From Limnohabitans sp. MMS-10A-192 (GTDB lineage Bacteria > Pseudomonadota > Gammaproteobacteria > Burkholderiales > Burkholderiaceae_C), in assembly GCF_003063335.1 (NCBI RefSeq), contig NZ_NERX01000005.1:124001-188000 (forward strand): a stretch of DNA of 64,000 bases, read 5' to 3'. Of the stretch, positions 25,997 to 34,680 are shown piece after piece. The notes below the pieces were generated by a model, which was not told the origin of the DNA, made no database searches, and saw only the letters and a list, made by a program, of their open reading frames with translations. The position numbers and the translations under genes were made by a program. Positions within the stretch are counted from its first letter, which is position 1. Every line of letters begins with the position of its first letter.

Positions 25997-26716
25997 CATG
26001 CCTTTGCATGCATCACTGTCAGCGGCAAAAGCGCCCCACAGCGGCCACTCGCTGGGCAAGGGCGATGCCACGTGCAACAGTTGGCCGCTCACCGGGTGTG
26101 GCAGGTCCAGGTGCAGCGCGTGCAGCCACAGCCGCTGCAGGCCCAGGTGCTCGGCCACGGCGCGGTTGAGTGGGCCTTTGCCATGCGTGGCGTCACCAAT
26201 GATGGGGTGGGCGATGTGCTTCATGTGGCGGCGCAGTTGGTGGCGGCGGCCGGTCAGGGGTTGCAGCTGCACCTCGGCCCAGCGCAGGGTGGCAAAGTCG
26301 CCTTGCGCAATGGGCAGCTCGCCTCGTCGCAGGGTTTCGTAGCGCGTCTGCGCGGGCTGCACTTCCTCGCGCTCAGAGCGCATGTCGTCGGGCATGCGCT
26401 TCAAGGGGTGGTCAATCAAGCCTTGGTCCAAAGGCCAGCCCCGCACAATGGCGCGGTAAGTCTTGTGCAGGCCCTCGCCGGTTTCAAACGCCTGGCCCAG
26501 CGTGCGGGCCACCTCGGCGCTCAGGGCAAAGACCAGCACGCCGCTGGTGCCCTTGTCCAGCCGATGCACCGGCCAGACGTGTTGGCCGATCTGGTCGCGC
26601 AGGGCTTGCAGCACAAAGCGCGTTTCACCCTTGTCCAGCGGGGTGCGATGCACCAGCCAGCCTGCGGGCTTGTGCACGATGGCCAAGTGATCGTCACGGT
26701 AAAGAAGGTCCAACAT
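25973..26716 (-). CDS. RluA/TruC-family pseudouridine synthase
   Basis: 247 residues. The catalytic motif is WPVHRLDKGTSGVLVFAL (Asp in HRLDKGTSG) and the RhxQLRRHMKHIAHPIIGD segment is typical of TruC/RluA enzymes. TruC modifies tRNA U65, but an rRNA target is possible. The last nine residues (GMGPGSSPG) are encoded by a GTCACCCCGG repeat, so the native stop seems to have been lost or moved by repeat insertion. Confidence 0.88.
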   Translation of the reverse strand: MLDLLYRDDHLAIVHKPAGWLVHRTPLDKGETRFVLQALRDQIGQHVWPVHRLDKGTSGVLVFALSAEVARTLGQAFETGEGLHKTYRAIVRGWPLDQGLIDHPLKRMPDDMRSEREEVQPAQTRYETLRRGELPIAQGDFATLRWAEVQLQPLTGRRHQLRRHMKHIAHPIIGDATHGKGPLNRAVAEHLGLQRLWLHALHLDLPHPVSGQLLHVASPLPSEWPLWGAFAADSDACKGMGPGSSPG

Positions 26717-26829
26717 GGGCTCGATTGTCGCGTTGTCAGCATGCGGGTGTTCGAGCTATATCCCCAGCAACTGGCAAGGTGAAGGATGAAGTGTGATGAC
26801 AAAAAGCACACATCGGCTAAGATAAGCCC

Positions 26830-27123
26830 ATGAAACCCATGCGCTGGAACGCCGACAAAAACAACTGGCTCCAATCCGAGCGGGGTGTTTCTTTTGAAAG
26901 CATGGTCGTGGCCATTGAGGGGCAGGGCTTGTTGGACATCCTGGAGCACCCCAATGCCGCCCAGTACCCGGGCCAGCGCATTTTGGTGGTGGCGCACGCA
27001 GGCTATGCCTACTTGGTGCCTTTTGTGGAAGATGAAGACCATTTCTTTCTCAAAACCGTGATCCCCAGCCGCAAGGCCACCCGTGATTATTTGAAGCAAG
27101 GTGAAGACGATGTCCAAGATTGA
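26830..27123 (+). CDS. brnT: BrnT-like toxin
   Basis: 97 residues. Family features are clear: RWNADKNNWLQSERGVSFES at the start, QRILVVAHAGYAYLVPFVED in the middle and FLKTVIPSRKATRDYLK at the end, matching BrnT (RelE-superfamily ribonuclease). Here the gene precedes and overlaps by 14 bp the antitoxin gene, the usual brnT-brnA order. An opposite-strand frame of 256 codons over this locus is a shadow. Confidence 0.85.
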   Translation: MKPMRWNADKNNWLQSERGVSFESMVVAIEGQGLLDILEHPNAAQYPGQRILVVAHAGYAYLVPFVEDEDHFFLKTVIPSRKATRDYLKQGEDDVQD

Positions 27124-27418
27124 CCGTGAAGAAGCCGAACTGCTCGATTTGTTTGACAAGGGGCAGCTCAAGTCCGTGGCCAGCAAAAGCGAGTTGGCCC
27201 GATTCAAAGCGGCTGCGCGAGCCACTTCCATCAAGGACCGGCGCGTCAACATCCGCCTGTCTTCGGGTGACCTGTCTGACATCCAGACCAAAGCGCTGGA
27301 AGAAGGTATCCCCTACCAAACCCTGATCGCCAGCGTCTTGCACAAATACGTCTCAGGCCGCTTGACCGAGCGCGCTGTGCCCGGCACTGCGGCCAACCGA
27401 AAAAACTCCACGAACTGA
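27110..27418 (+). CDS. brnA: BrnA-like antitoxin (CopG/RHH type)
   Basis: 102 residues from ATG 27110 (GTG 27101 is an alternative). The C-terminal half, RVNIRLSSGDLSDIQTKALE followed by GIPYQTLIASVLHKYVSG, is a ribbon-helix-helix DNA-binding region; the N-terminal helical part would bind and block BrnT. The overlap with brnT implies translational coupling, and the pair is expected to repress its own promoter upstream of 26830. Confidence 0.83.
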   Translation: MSKIDREEAELLDLFDKGQLKSVASKSELARFKAAARATSIKDRRVNIRLSSGDLSDIQTKALEEGIPYQTLIASVLHKYVSGRLTERAVPGTAANRKNSTN

Positions 27419-27428
27419 AGTTCTCGCC

Positions 27429-28205
27429 ATGCTCTTTTTATTGTCACCCGCCAAATCGCTGGATTACGAAACCCCCGCAGGCGATGTGCCGCACACGCTG
27501 CCGCAGTTTGTGCCGCAATCGCAGGCCCTGATCGAGGTGCTGCGCCAAAAGTCGCCTCAGCAAATTGCCGAGCTGATGGACTTGTCGGACGCGCTCTCGG
27601 CGCTGAACGTGGCCCGCTATGAAGCTTGGCGCCCGAAGTTCAGCGCCAACAATTCCAAGCAAGCCGTGCTCGCCTTCAACGGCGATGTGTACGAAGGCCT
27701 GGACGCCAAAACCCTGAATGCCAAAGAGCTGGACTGGGCGCAAAACCATGTGTGCATTTTGAGCGGCCTGTACGGCGTCTTGCGCCCGCTGGACTGGATG
27801 CAGCCCTACCGCCTGGAGATGGGCACCACGCTGCAGACCGACAAAGGCAGCAACCTCTACAAATTCTGGGGCCCGCAAATTGCCGAGCATTTGAACGAAC
27901 GCCTGGCCGCAGACAAAACGCCCGTCATCGTCAACCTGGCCTCGCAGGAATACTTCAAGGCGGTGGACCGCAAAACGCTCCAGGCCCGCGTGATCGAATG
28001 CGTGTTTGAAGACTTCAAAGGCGGCAAATACAAAATCATCAGCTTCAACGCCAAACGCGCCCGCGGCCTGATGGCCCGCTATGCGGTGCAAAACAAAATC
28101 ACCCAGCCCGCTGGTTTGTTGAAGTTTGACCTCGAAGGCTACGCGTACGACGCCGCCGTGTCTGAACCCGACCGCTTGGTCTTCCGCCGCAAATTGCAAG
28201 CATGA
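27429..28205 (+). CDS. yaaA: YaaA-family peroxide stress protein
   Basis: 258 residues. Starts [16 protein letters not shown], a sequence almost diagnostic for the YaaA/DUF328 family, and contains the conserved [30 protein letters not shown] and [10 protein letters not shown] segments. In Escherichia coli YaaA limits iron-dependent damage under peroxide stress and binds DNA. The stop overlaps the queF start (ATGA), suggesting one transcript. Confidence 0.96.
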   Translation: MLFLLSPAKSLDYETPAGDVPHTLPQFVPQSQALIEVLRQKSPQQIAELMDLSDALSALNVARYEAWRPKFSANNSKQAVLAFNGDVYEGLDAKTLNAKELDWAQNHVCILSGLYGVLRPLDWMQPYRLEMGTTLQTDKGSNLYKFWGPQIAEHLNERLAADKTPVIVNLASQEYFKAVDRKTLQARVIECVFEDFKGGKYKIISFNAKRARGLMARYAVQNKITQPAGLLKFDLEGYAYDAAVSEPDRLVFRRKLQA

Positions 28206-29059
28206 GCACCCCCAACAACACCCCCGAACAATCGCAGCTGGGCAAGTCCAGCGCCTATGTGGACCAGTACGACGCGAGCTTGCTGTTCCCCATCCCGCGA
28301 GCCACCAAGCGAGCCGAGATCGGCATCACCGCGCAGCCCGTGTTTTTTGGGGCCGACCTGTGGACCGCGTTTGAGCTGTCCTGGCTCAACACCAAAGGCA
28401 AGCCGCAAGTGGCGCTGGCCCACATCACCGTGCCGGCCGAGAGCACGCACATTGTGGAGAGCAAATCCTTCAAGCTGTACCTCAACAGCTTCAACAACAC
28501 CCGCATCGACAGCGCCGACGAAGTGCGCGACCGCATCCGCCGCGACATCAGCGCCGCCATCTGGCACGGCAGCGCGGTGCAAGCCAGCGTGGGCGTCAAG
28601 CTCCTCATGCCTGAGATGTTTGACGCCGAGCCCGTGCATGAAATGGACGGTCTGAACCTTGACCGCATGGACATCGAGTGCAGCCGCTACCAACCCGCGC
28701 CAGACCTGCTCAGCGCCACCGCCGACGAAGCACCGGTCAGCGAAACCCTGGTCAGCCACTTGCTTAAAAGCAACTGCCTGGTCACCGGCCAGCCCGACTG
28801 GGGCAGCGTGCAAATCACCTACAGCGGCCCACAGATCGACCAAGCGGGCTTGCTGCAATACATCGTGAGCTTTCGCAACCACAACGAATTCCATGAGCAA
28901 TGCGTCGAGCGCATCTTCATGGACATCTGGACGCGCTGCAAACCCACCAAGCTGACGGTGTACGCCCGCTACACCCGGCGCGGCGGCCTGGACATCAACC
29001 CCTGGCGCACCAGCGCACCGGGCGCGGTGCCGCCCAATGTACGCACGGCGCGGCAGTGA
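28202..29059 (+). CDS. queF: NADPH-dependent 7-cyano-7-deazaguanine reductase
   Basis: 285 residues, the long bicupin-like (YqfB-type) QueF. Conserved [17 protein letters not shown] (NADPH-binding signature) and the catalytic Cys in [15 protein letters not shown] are visible, together with the [17 protein letters not shown] motif and the terminal [10 protein letters not shown]. It makes preQ1 in queuosine biosynthesis. Its last 79 bp recur in diverged form at 34681-34759. Confidence 0.96.
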   Translation: MSTPNNTPEQSQLGKSSAYVDQYDASLLFPIPRATKRAEIGITAQPVFFGADLWTAFELSWLNTKGKPQVALAHITVPAESTHIVESKSFKLYLNSFNNTRIDSADEVRDRIRRDISAAIWHGSAVQASVGVKLLMPEMFDAEPVHEMDGLNLDRMDIECSRYQPAPDLLSATADEAPVSETLVSHLLKSNCLVTGQPDWGSVQITYSGPQIDQAGLLQYIVSFRNHNEFHEQCVERIFMDIWTRCKPTKLTVYARYTRRGGLDINPWRTSAPGAVPPNVRTARQ

Positions 29060-29082
29060 AGGCATTCACCCCGTTCCCCAAG

Positions 29083-29523
29083 ATGACCCCCACCACCCGC
29101 CGCGTTGTCCAAGCCCTTTTGTACGAGGCCATGGCCATCGCCGTGGTCGGGCCCGTGTTGAGCTTGGCTTTTGACAAGTCCACCGCCTCCACATTCGGCC
29201 TGGCGGTTGTGTTGTCGAGCATTGCACTGACGTGGAACTACGTCTTCAACTGGCTGTTTGAGCGTTGGGAGTCGCGCCAATCGGTGCGGGGCCGCTCTTT
29301 TGCCAGGCGGCTGGCCCACGGGGCGGGTTTTGAAGGCGGCTTGGTCATCATTCTTGTGCCCGTCATGTCGCTGTGGCTGGACATTTCGCTCATCGCTGCC
29401 TTGGTGGCCAATTTGGGACTGCTGGCCTTCTTTTTCTTTTATGCCATCGCCTTCACCTGGTGCTTTGACCGGGTCTTCGGATTGCCTGCCTCTGCCCAAG
29501 CGGGCGATCTGGAAAAAAGCTGA
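29083..29523 (+). CDS. PACE-family efflux transporter
   Basis: 146 residues from ATG 29083; GTG 29056 overlapping the queF stop is an alternative. Two tandem bacterial-transmembrane-pair (BTP) units give four helices. Family hallmarks: RRVVQALLYEAMAIAVVGP at the start, WNYVFNWLFERWE after helix 2, and the related FAIAFTW-type pattern YAIAFTWCFDRVF at helix 4. PACE transporters (AceI relatives) export diamines and biocides such as chlorhexidine. Confidence 0.88.
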   Translation: MTPTTRRVVQALLYEAMAIAVVGPVLSLAFDKSTASTFGLAVVLSSIALTWNYVFNWLFERWESRQSVRGRSFARRLAHGAGFEGGLVIILVPVMSLWLDISLIAALVANLGLLAFFFFYAIAFTWCFDRVFGLPASAQAGDLEKS

Positions 29524-30080
29524 TGATGTGGGCGCTTTGCGCTCTGTGCCCATGGAAATTGTCATACGCGCATTGCCTGCAATGGTGCTCAGCCACGCCC
29601 CGCGCTTTCCGCTCGTCAGTCAGTTCCCCGCGCACGGAGATGGAGCGCCGCCGTTTTTCGATCCAGCTTGAGGGCAACCTTTGGCCTGGAACAACTCACG
29701 GGCGGGGGCGTGGGCACTGGCCAGTTCGGGTTTTTCTATTTCTTTGACTCGCTCGTAACCCACCTGTGCCAAGGCGCGTTTTAACGGCGCGGCCTTGGGC
29801 GAAGGGATGGGCTCGATGATGCGAACAGGCCCTTGGAATTGGGGCAATCGGTCTCGCGTTGCTTGTCATCGAAAGGCAAGTTGCTTAGATCCTTCGATGT
29901 AACCACGTTGAGTTACTCAGTACACGGAATTGTCAATCCATTGACCAAGAAAGACACTGCAAGCGGATTCGTGAAGGAAGGTTGGCGAATTGAAATTTCG
30001 TTGACTTCATTGAATGAATCCACAAGGCCAAAAGCAAATGCCGATGGCATCACTTCACTTCATTTATCAAGGACATCATC
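29524..30080. other. Intergenic region upstream of the repeat-protein locus
   Basis: 557 bp with no convincing gene. Two short frames (29620-29847 minus and 29833-30084 plus) lack ribosome sites and known motifs. It probably contains the promoter and LuxR-type control sites of the 30081 gene. Sequence is more AT-rich from 29870 onward, consistent with regulatory or foreign DNA. Confidence 0.5.
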
Positions 30081-30542
30081 ATGAAAAAATTCACACTGAT
30101 CCTCTTGGCAACACTCGCCACCACCGCATTCGCCGATTCGGGCAACCAAGGCTCCGGTCATGGTTCCGGAAACGGTGGAAGCGCACAGCAAAACAACCCC
30201 ACCATGCAAGCGACGATGCTCGTCAATACCGCCGTGATCAACAGCGCGTTTGGCAATGGCGGTAGCGCACAGCAAAACCTGGCATCCAATGTGGGCAGCT
30301 TCACACCCAACGGCACAGAACTGCAATTGGTCATGGCCAAAAACTCAATGATCATGAACAGCGGCCTTGGTGGCCAGGCAGAACAAAACATCGCCTCCAA
30401 CATTGGTCATTCCGGTCTGAATTCTTCGACCTACCAAGTGGCGTACATCAAAGACTCCGCCGTGATCAACAAAGCCAGTTGGGGCGGCAAGGCCTTGCAA
30501 AACCTTTCGTCTAACAGCAATTGCCTGAGCTGTACCGACTGA
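30081..30542 (+). CDS. Small secreted repeat protein, candidate fibre subunit
   Basis: 153 residues, AAGGA ahead of the ATG, signal peptide ending FADS (about 19). Four degenerate units are seen: NGGSAQQN (31-38), NGGSAQQN (59-66), LGGQAEQN (96-103) and WGGKALQN (134-141), spaced 28, 37 and 38 residues, each except the first followed by [LI][AS]SN and a later [ND]S[AM][IV][IM]N motif. Gln/Asn/Gly-spaced repeats of this sort resemble curlin repeats, which form beta-arcade amyloid. A two-Cys tail (CLSC) ends the protein. Not a close csgA or csgB relative by eye. Confidence 0.65.
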   Translation: MKKFTLILLATLATTAFADSGNQGSGHGSGNGGSAQQNNPTMQATMLVNTAVINSAFGNGGSAQQNLASNVGSFTPNGTELQLVMAKNSMIMNSGLGGQAEQNIASNIGHSGLNSSTYQVAYIKDSAVINKASWGGKALQNLSSNSNCLSCTD

Positions 30543-30564
30543 TCGATCTGCACGTTGATGCAGG

Positions 30565-30596
30565 GGTGGCTGCCGCTTGCGGCAGTCACCATTTTT
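30565..30596 (+). terminator. Strong terminator after the repeat-protein gene
   Basis: An 11-bp stem (GGTGGCTGCCG with CGGCAGTCACC, one G-T pair), a CTTG loop and ATTTTT. It lies between the putative fibre-subunit gene and the export genes, and would favour excess subunit mRNA over export-machinery mRNA. Confidence 0.82.
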
Positions 30597-30612
30597 GACT
30601 CGGAAGAACATC

Positions 30613-31038
30613 ATGAAAACACAAGCTCTGTTGATCTTTGTGACCCAGGCCACCGTGCTGTGGATCGCTTTGCCCGCTCAAGCGCAGTTGGCACCTGGTG
30701 AGGATCCAGTTGTTCTACAGCAGCGAGTTAGCTACAACATGCTGCCGCTGAACAATGCACAAAAATCCACTGTCATGAGCGCTTCACAAGAAATACCTGG
30801 GTGGGTGCAAGCCAAATTGGCCAGGTTTCAAGCCAAGGCATTTTCAGCTGATACCACCGGCATCATCACCGACGAATCCGTGGTGACTTCGACCACCAAT
30901 GATGGTTTGAAAAAAGTCTGCACACAAGATGTAGGCAGCAATACCAACACCACCGGACTTTCGTCGGGCCGTTATGGCCCTCAAAACGACCCCCAAGTGG
31001 TCGTCCTTCGAGGTGATTTGGTCAACATCTGCAGGTGA
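30613..31038 (+). CDS. Small secreted protein of the CsgG-like locus
   Basis: 141 residues from ATG 30613, behind GGAAGAA. Signal peptide ends PAQAQ (about 25). The mature part contains EIPGWVQAKLARFQAKAF, a central Thr/Ser-rich region and two cysteines (VCTQDV and the penultimate ICR) that could form a disulfide, with a strand-like ending QVVVLRGDLVNIC. No family recognised. By position it could be a minor subunit, nucleator or chaperone equivalent to CsgB, CsgE or CsgF. Confidence 0.6.
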   Translation: MKTQALLIFVTQATVLWIALPAQAQLAPGEDPVVLQQRVSYNMLPLNNAQKSTVMSASQEIPGWVQAKLARFQAKAFSADTTGIITDESVVTSTTNDGLKKVCTQDVGSNTNTTGLSSGRYGPQNDPQVVVLRGDLVNICR

Positions 31039-31117
31039 ACTTCTGCTTGCGTCGATGAATCCTTCGATGTCAATTTGGGGTGTCTGTCGTACGCCCCCTC
31101 CCTCTCTGGTAACCGTC

Positions 31118-32851
31118 ATGACCTTCAGCACACCCCATCTGACTTTGTGCGACTTGCTCAAAAAACGCGCAGGACACGCCCTGTTGATGATGCTAATTCT
31201 TGCGTTGACGGCATGCAGCACCCCCATGGATGCACGAAAGGACGCGGCTTTTCAAAGTTACGGTCATGCTGCCGACAGGCCCACGCAAAGGCCCATGCGA
31301 TCCATGTCGAGTTTTTCAGATTCATTGCAGTGCATGGATCGGTTGATGCGGGACGCGCAAATCCCCACGACATTGATCACGAGCAAGCAGATTCCAGACT
31401 TTTCCACACGCGTACCTGTTGCGACCAAAGACATGGTGATCACGGCGCTGCTGCAGATGTCGCGACTGTCCAACGCATTCCGTTATGTGGACTACGAGGT
31501 GGACATTGCCAGGCAAGACACCGTTCAGAACTTGACCAATATTTTGCTGAACAATAACCAGATCCAACTGCAGCGACCGGCCCTCTACGTTTCAGGATCG
31601 GTGGCATTTGTGGATCAAAACGTTTTGAACAACCGTTTCGATGCTGGCACCTCTGGCGCACGTTTTGAAACCGGCTACAGCCAAAACAGAACAGTGACCA
31701 TCATCGGTTTGGAATTGCATTTGGGCGACTTTCGCACCCGCACCATGATCCCTGGACTGGACTCAGCCAACGAAGTGATCATCAGCAATGGTGGTCAGGG
31801 CCTGGACCTGGCGGGTCGCATCCGCGATTACGGTTGGCAATTCAACGTCGGACGAGACTATGCACAGGGATCTGGTGCTGCGGTTCGCACATTGGTTGAA
31901 CTGGCGATGATCGAGTTGACCGGGAAATGGGCCCGCGTGCCGTATTGGCAATGCCTCACCATGGAGCAAACCCACCCGAATTTTCAGCGACAACTGAGAG
32001 ACTGGTACGACGAGGGCAACATCGGGATCCACGAAGCTTTGATTCGTCAATCGCTGGTCAGCAAAGGCTATCTGTCCTCGAGCAACGTGCAGCCCCCTTC
32101 CTTGACGACATTTCGCACGGCCTTATCAAAGTTCCAAGCCGACAACGGCATGGTCGTGACAGGCACCGTCGATTTCAGCACCTATGAACGAGCATTGCGC
32201 GACTATGTAGCTCTTAATGCACAGGGGCAACTCATTCGTTATGGCTGGTTGTCGACCTCGGCCGATCCGAAAGCCTTGAGTGCCAATGAAAAGCTTTCGC
32301 CCACCATCTCGGAAAAAGTGTACGGCGTCAATGAGCTTCCGCGCAGCATCGACTTGCAAATTGAAAACATCCTGATGGGGCGCAAACAATTTGAAGTGGG
32401 CGAACAGGTTTTCTTGTCGCTGACCGTTTCACGTCAATCACACCTGGCTTGCTATTTGTCCAACGCTTCTGGCCAAGTCATGCGTTTGTTGCCCAACCCC
32501 GTGACGCCACAAGCCCAAATTTCCGCAAACCAAGCCATCCGGCTGCCCGACTGGATGAGTCCAAATCCTGGTTATGTGATCGAAACATCCGGTGCGGGTA
32601 CCGAAGGCCTTCTTTGCATGGCCACAGACAAAGATGTCAGCAACGAATTGTCAGAGCCCTTGAACGGTCCAGCACTGAGACCCCTCACAGGCATCCGTGA
32701 TTTGCCAGATGTACTGGCCTTGTACAACCGCGCGCTGGGTACAGAAGGCTACACATCGGCCACGGTGACATGGGATGTGAGCGCACGCAAGGCACCAACA
32801 ACGTCATCTGCGACAGCAGCGCCTTCAGCAGCGGCCAGCACAAAGCGGTGA
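31118..32851 (+). CDS. CsgG-like outer-membrane lipoprotein with PG-binding-like and DUF4384-like domains
   Basis: 577 residues from ATG 31118; the start is chosen because it yields a lipoprotein signal (LLMMLILALTAC, Cys33). Residues about 57-280 resemble CsgG: DFSTRVPVATKDMVITALLQ, PALYVSGSVAFVDQNV and TVTIIGLELHLGDFRTRTM match CsgG landmarks in order. Residues 300-365 look like a peptidoglycan-binding helical domain, and 420-505 like DUF4384 (FEVGEQVFLSLTV, GQVMRLLPN). CsgG forms the pore for amyloid export. The extra domains are unusual for curli. Ends in an Ala/Ser/Thr tail. Confidence 0.75.
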   Translation: MTFSTPHLTLCDLLKKRAGHALLMMLILALTACSTPMDARKDAAFQSYGHAADRPTQRPMRSMSSFSDSLQCMDRLMRDAQIPTTLITSKQIPDFSTRVPVATKDMVITALLQMSRLSNAFRYVDYEVDIARQDTVQNLTNILLNNNQIQLQRPALYVSGSVAFVDQNVLNNRFDAGTSGARFETGYSQNRTVTIIGLELHLGDFRTRTMIPGLDSANEVIISNGGQGLDLAGRIRDYGWQFNVGRDYAQGSGAAVRTLVELAMIELTGKWARVPYWQCLTMEQTHPNFQRQLRDWYDEGNIGIHEALIRQSLVSKGYLSSSNVQPPSLTTFRTALSKFQADNGMVVTGTVDFSTYERALRDYVALNAQGQLIRYGWLSTSADPKALSANEKLSPTISEKVYGVNELPRSIDLQIENILMGRKQFEVGEQVFLSLTVSRQSHLACYLSNASGQVMRLLPNPVTPQAQISANQAIRLPDWMSPNPGYVIETSGAGTEGLLCMATDKDVSNELSEPLNGPALRPLTGIRDLPDVLALYNRALGTEGYTSATVTWDVSARKAPTTSSATAAPSAAASTKR

Positions 32852-32868
32852 ACGAGCCAAGTGAACCC

Positions 32869-34113
32869 ATGGAACCCAATATGCATATTCTCAAATTGCA
32901 CGCGCGTGTTGTATGCCCCGTGCACAGTCGGCTGTCATGGTGCTGGCCAGTGGTGGGCCTGCTCATGTGCGGCGGTCAACTCACGCAGGCACAAGACAAG
33001 GTGGTGGAGGTCCGCGGCGGCGCACAGGCCACGGCACTGATGGCCGCAACGCATGCGGTCAGTCCGCCCCCTTTGGATGCCAACCCTTTGCTGCGCGAGG
33101 TCAAACCCACTGCACCCCGCAACATCACGGGAACACCCTCCGCAGCGCAAGCACGCCAAGTGGCACGTCTGCAGTCTTTGGCTTTAGACAAGACCCCACC
33201 CGCTGCGTCCAATAAAAAAGTCGACCCCAAGATGTCGGCAGCAGAGGCCGCGTGGACTCTTGGCCTGTTGTCACTGCATGGAATTGCCATGCCTATGAAC
33301 CAGGCACAAGCACAAAAGTGGTTTGAACTTGCCGCGCACAAAGGCCTTGCTCTTGCGCATGCTGGCTTGGCCTGGTGCGCTCTGGAAGGATGCACGGCCC
33401 CTTCAGATCCAGAGGCAGCGCAATCGTCGATCAACATTTTGCGAAAGGTTAATGCGCCGCGCGCAATCTATTTGGAGTGGCTGGCACTGTCCCTGAAGGC
33501 ACCCGTCCAGATGACCCCTGAACGCAACGGCACGCCCTCAAGTCAACCCGAGCCACAAAGCACCAACGCGCAGTTGTCCAATACAGCGTTGCTGCTCGAA
33601 GCCGCAAGCAAAGGCGATGTCCAAGCCCACATCGAATTGGGGATTGTCAGCGCTTCCAACAACCGCATGGCTGAGTCTTTGGCACATTTTCAGGCGGCGG
33701 CCTCGCGATCGAGCGTGGCGGCCAGCAATGCCAAAATCGTGTCCGAACGCATGCGCAACAGCCCTCACCCAGACCAGGCGCTGTCCAGATCTTCCAGCGG
33801 CCAGGATTCAGCCGCTTTGCTCATACAAGCCAGACGCTTGCACAGTGGGCAAGGGGTACCGGCCAACTTCACCGAAGCCATGCGCCTGTACCGGTTGGCA
33901 GCCAGTCTGGGCAACGCCCAGGCTGAAAAAATGCTGCAACTGATTTATGCCAATCCCAGTCCGGATGGTCAAATCAATATCGCGTGGATGCAGCAACTGA
34001 AAGACATTGACTTGACAACGCAAGCTCCCCAGCAACTCAAGCCAGCCGCGCCTTTTTGGCTCAGGCGTGAGCCCACTGCCTTATACGACCTGCTACCTGC
34101 TGTGTGGCGATAG
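32869..34113 (+). CDS. Sel1-like repeat protein, exported
   Basis: 414 residues from ATG 32869 (ATG 32881, with GGAA closely upstream, is equally likely). The N-terminal hydrophobic segment WCWPVVGLLMCGGQLTQAQ suggests export. Sel1/TPR-like helical units occur at about 125-190 (AWTLGLLSLHGIAMPMNQAQ) and 330-375 (GQGVPANFTEAMRLYRLAAS). Such repeats scaffold envelope complexes. It starts 18 bp after the CsgG-like gene and is likely an assembly partner. Confidence 0.65.
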   Translation: MEPNMHILKLHARVVCPVHSRLSWCWPVVGLLMCGGQLTQAQDKVVEVRGGAQATALMAATHAVSPPPLDANPLLREVKPTAPRNITGTPSAAQARQVARLQSLALDKTPPAASNKKVDPKMSAAEAAWTLGLLSLHGIAMPMNQAQAQKWFELAAHKGLALAHAGLAWCALEGCTAPSDPEAAQSSINILRKVNAPRAIYLEWLALSLKAPVQMTPERNGTPSSQPEPQSTNAQLSNTALLLEAASKGDVQAHIELGIVSASNNRMAESLAHFQAAASRSSVAASNAKIVSERMRNSPHPDQALSRSSSGQDSAALLIQARRLHSGQGVPANFTEAMRLYRLAASLGNAQAEKMLQLIYANPSPDGQINIAWMQQLKDIDLTTQAPQQLKPAAPFWLRREPTALYDLLPAVWR

Positions 34114-34134
34114 GCGACATACTTTCGATTTGAC

Positions 34135-34476
34135 TTAATGAAGTCCGCATTCATAGGCAGTAAAAATGGCCTGTGCACGGGTTCTTACTTTGAGCTTGCG
34201 AAAAATGTTCTTGACATGTGTGTTGACAGTTTGACCTGCGATGCCGAGCTTCAAACCTATCTGGGTACTGGAGTAGCCGTCACCCACCATCTTCAGCACT
34301 TGTTCTTCGCGAGGGGTTAATTTTTCCAGTGAATGCTGCGCTTGATCTTGGGTCCATTGCGTGGCTAAAGCCAGAGCATCACTGATGATAGACACCTGGA
34401 TCGGCTCATCTGGCCAGAATGTTTGGGTCTTATCGCGCGTCGACTCGGTCAGTGAAACACAAGAATTTTTGGTCAT
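34135..34476 (-). CDS. LuxR-type HTH regulator, no receiver domain
   Basis: 113 residues. The C-terminal GerE/LuxR HTH is complete (LTPREEQVLKMVGDGYSSTQ, then IGLKLGIAGQTVNTHVKNIF and RKLKVRTRAQAI). Only about 48 residues precede it, with no phospho-acceptor domain. It is convergent with the Sel1 gene. Curli control by the LuxR-type CsgD makes it the natural candidate regulator of the 30081-34113 genes. Confidence 0.8.
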   Translation of the reverse strand: MTKNSCVSLTESTRDKTQTFWPDEPIQVSIISDALALATQWTQDQAQHSLEKLTPREEQVLKMVGDGYSSTQIGLKLGIAGQTVNTHVKNIFRKLKVRTRAQAIFTAYECGLH

Positions 34477-34680
34477 TCAAACCCCTGAAGTAGCAGGCAC
34501 TTGGATGCCTTTTTAAAATTCGAATAAGGCTAGTGCTGCAACGCATGTCACCTGTCCAAGGGCAAATTTTATTGAATGATGGCCTGCTTGACTGTGCTTT
34601 AGTCCACAAGTGCATCGGCCTGTGAATGACATCACATTCCTACGGACTTGGTCGTGCACAAAAGCATCCGCATTGGCATG

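Noticed and set aside
26521..27291. 256-codon minus-strand frame covering brnT/brnA
   Set aside because: Overlaps both the pseudouridine synthase and the recognisable BrnT/BrnA pair, and lacks family features.
29620..29847. 75-codon minus-strand frame between the PACE gene and the repeat-protein gene
   Set aside because: No ribosome site, no recognised motif, and composition consistent with chance.
29833..30084. 83-codon plus-strand frame ahead of the repeat-protein gene
   Set aside because: Overlaps the clear start of the 30081 gene by 4 bp but shows no motif or ribosome site; treated as promoter region.
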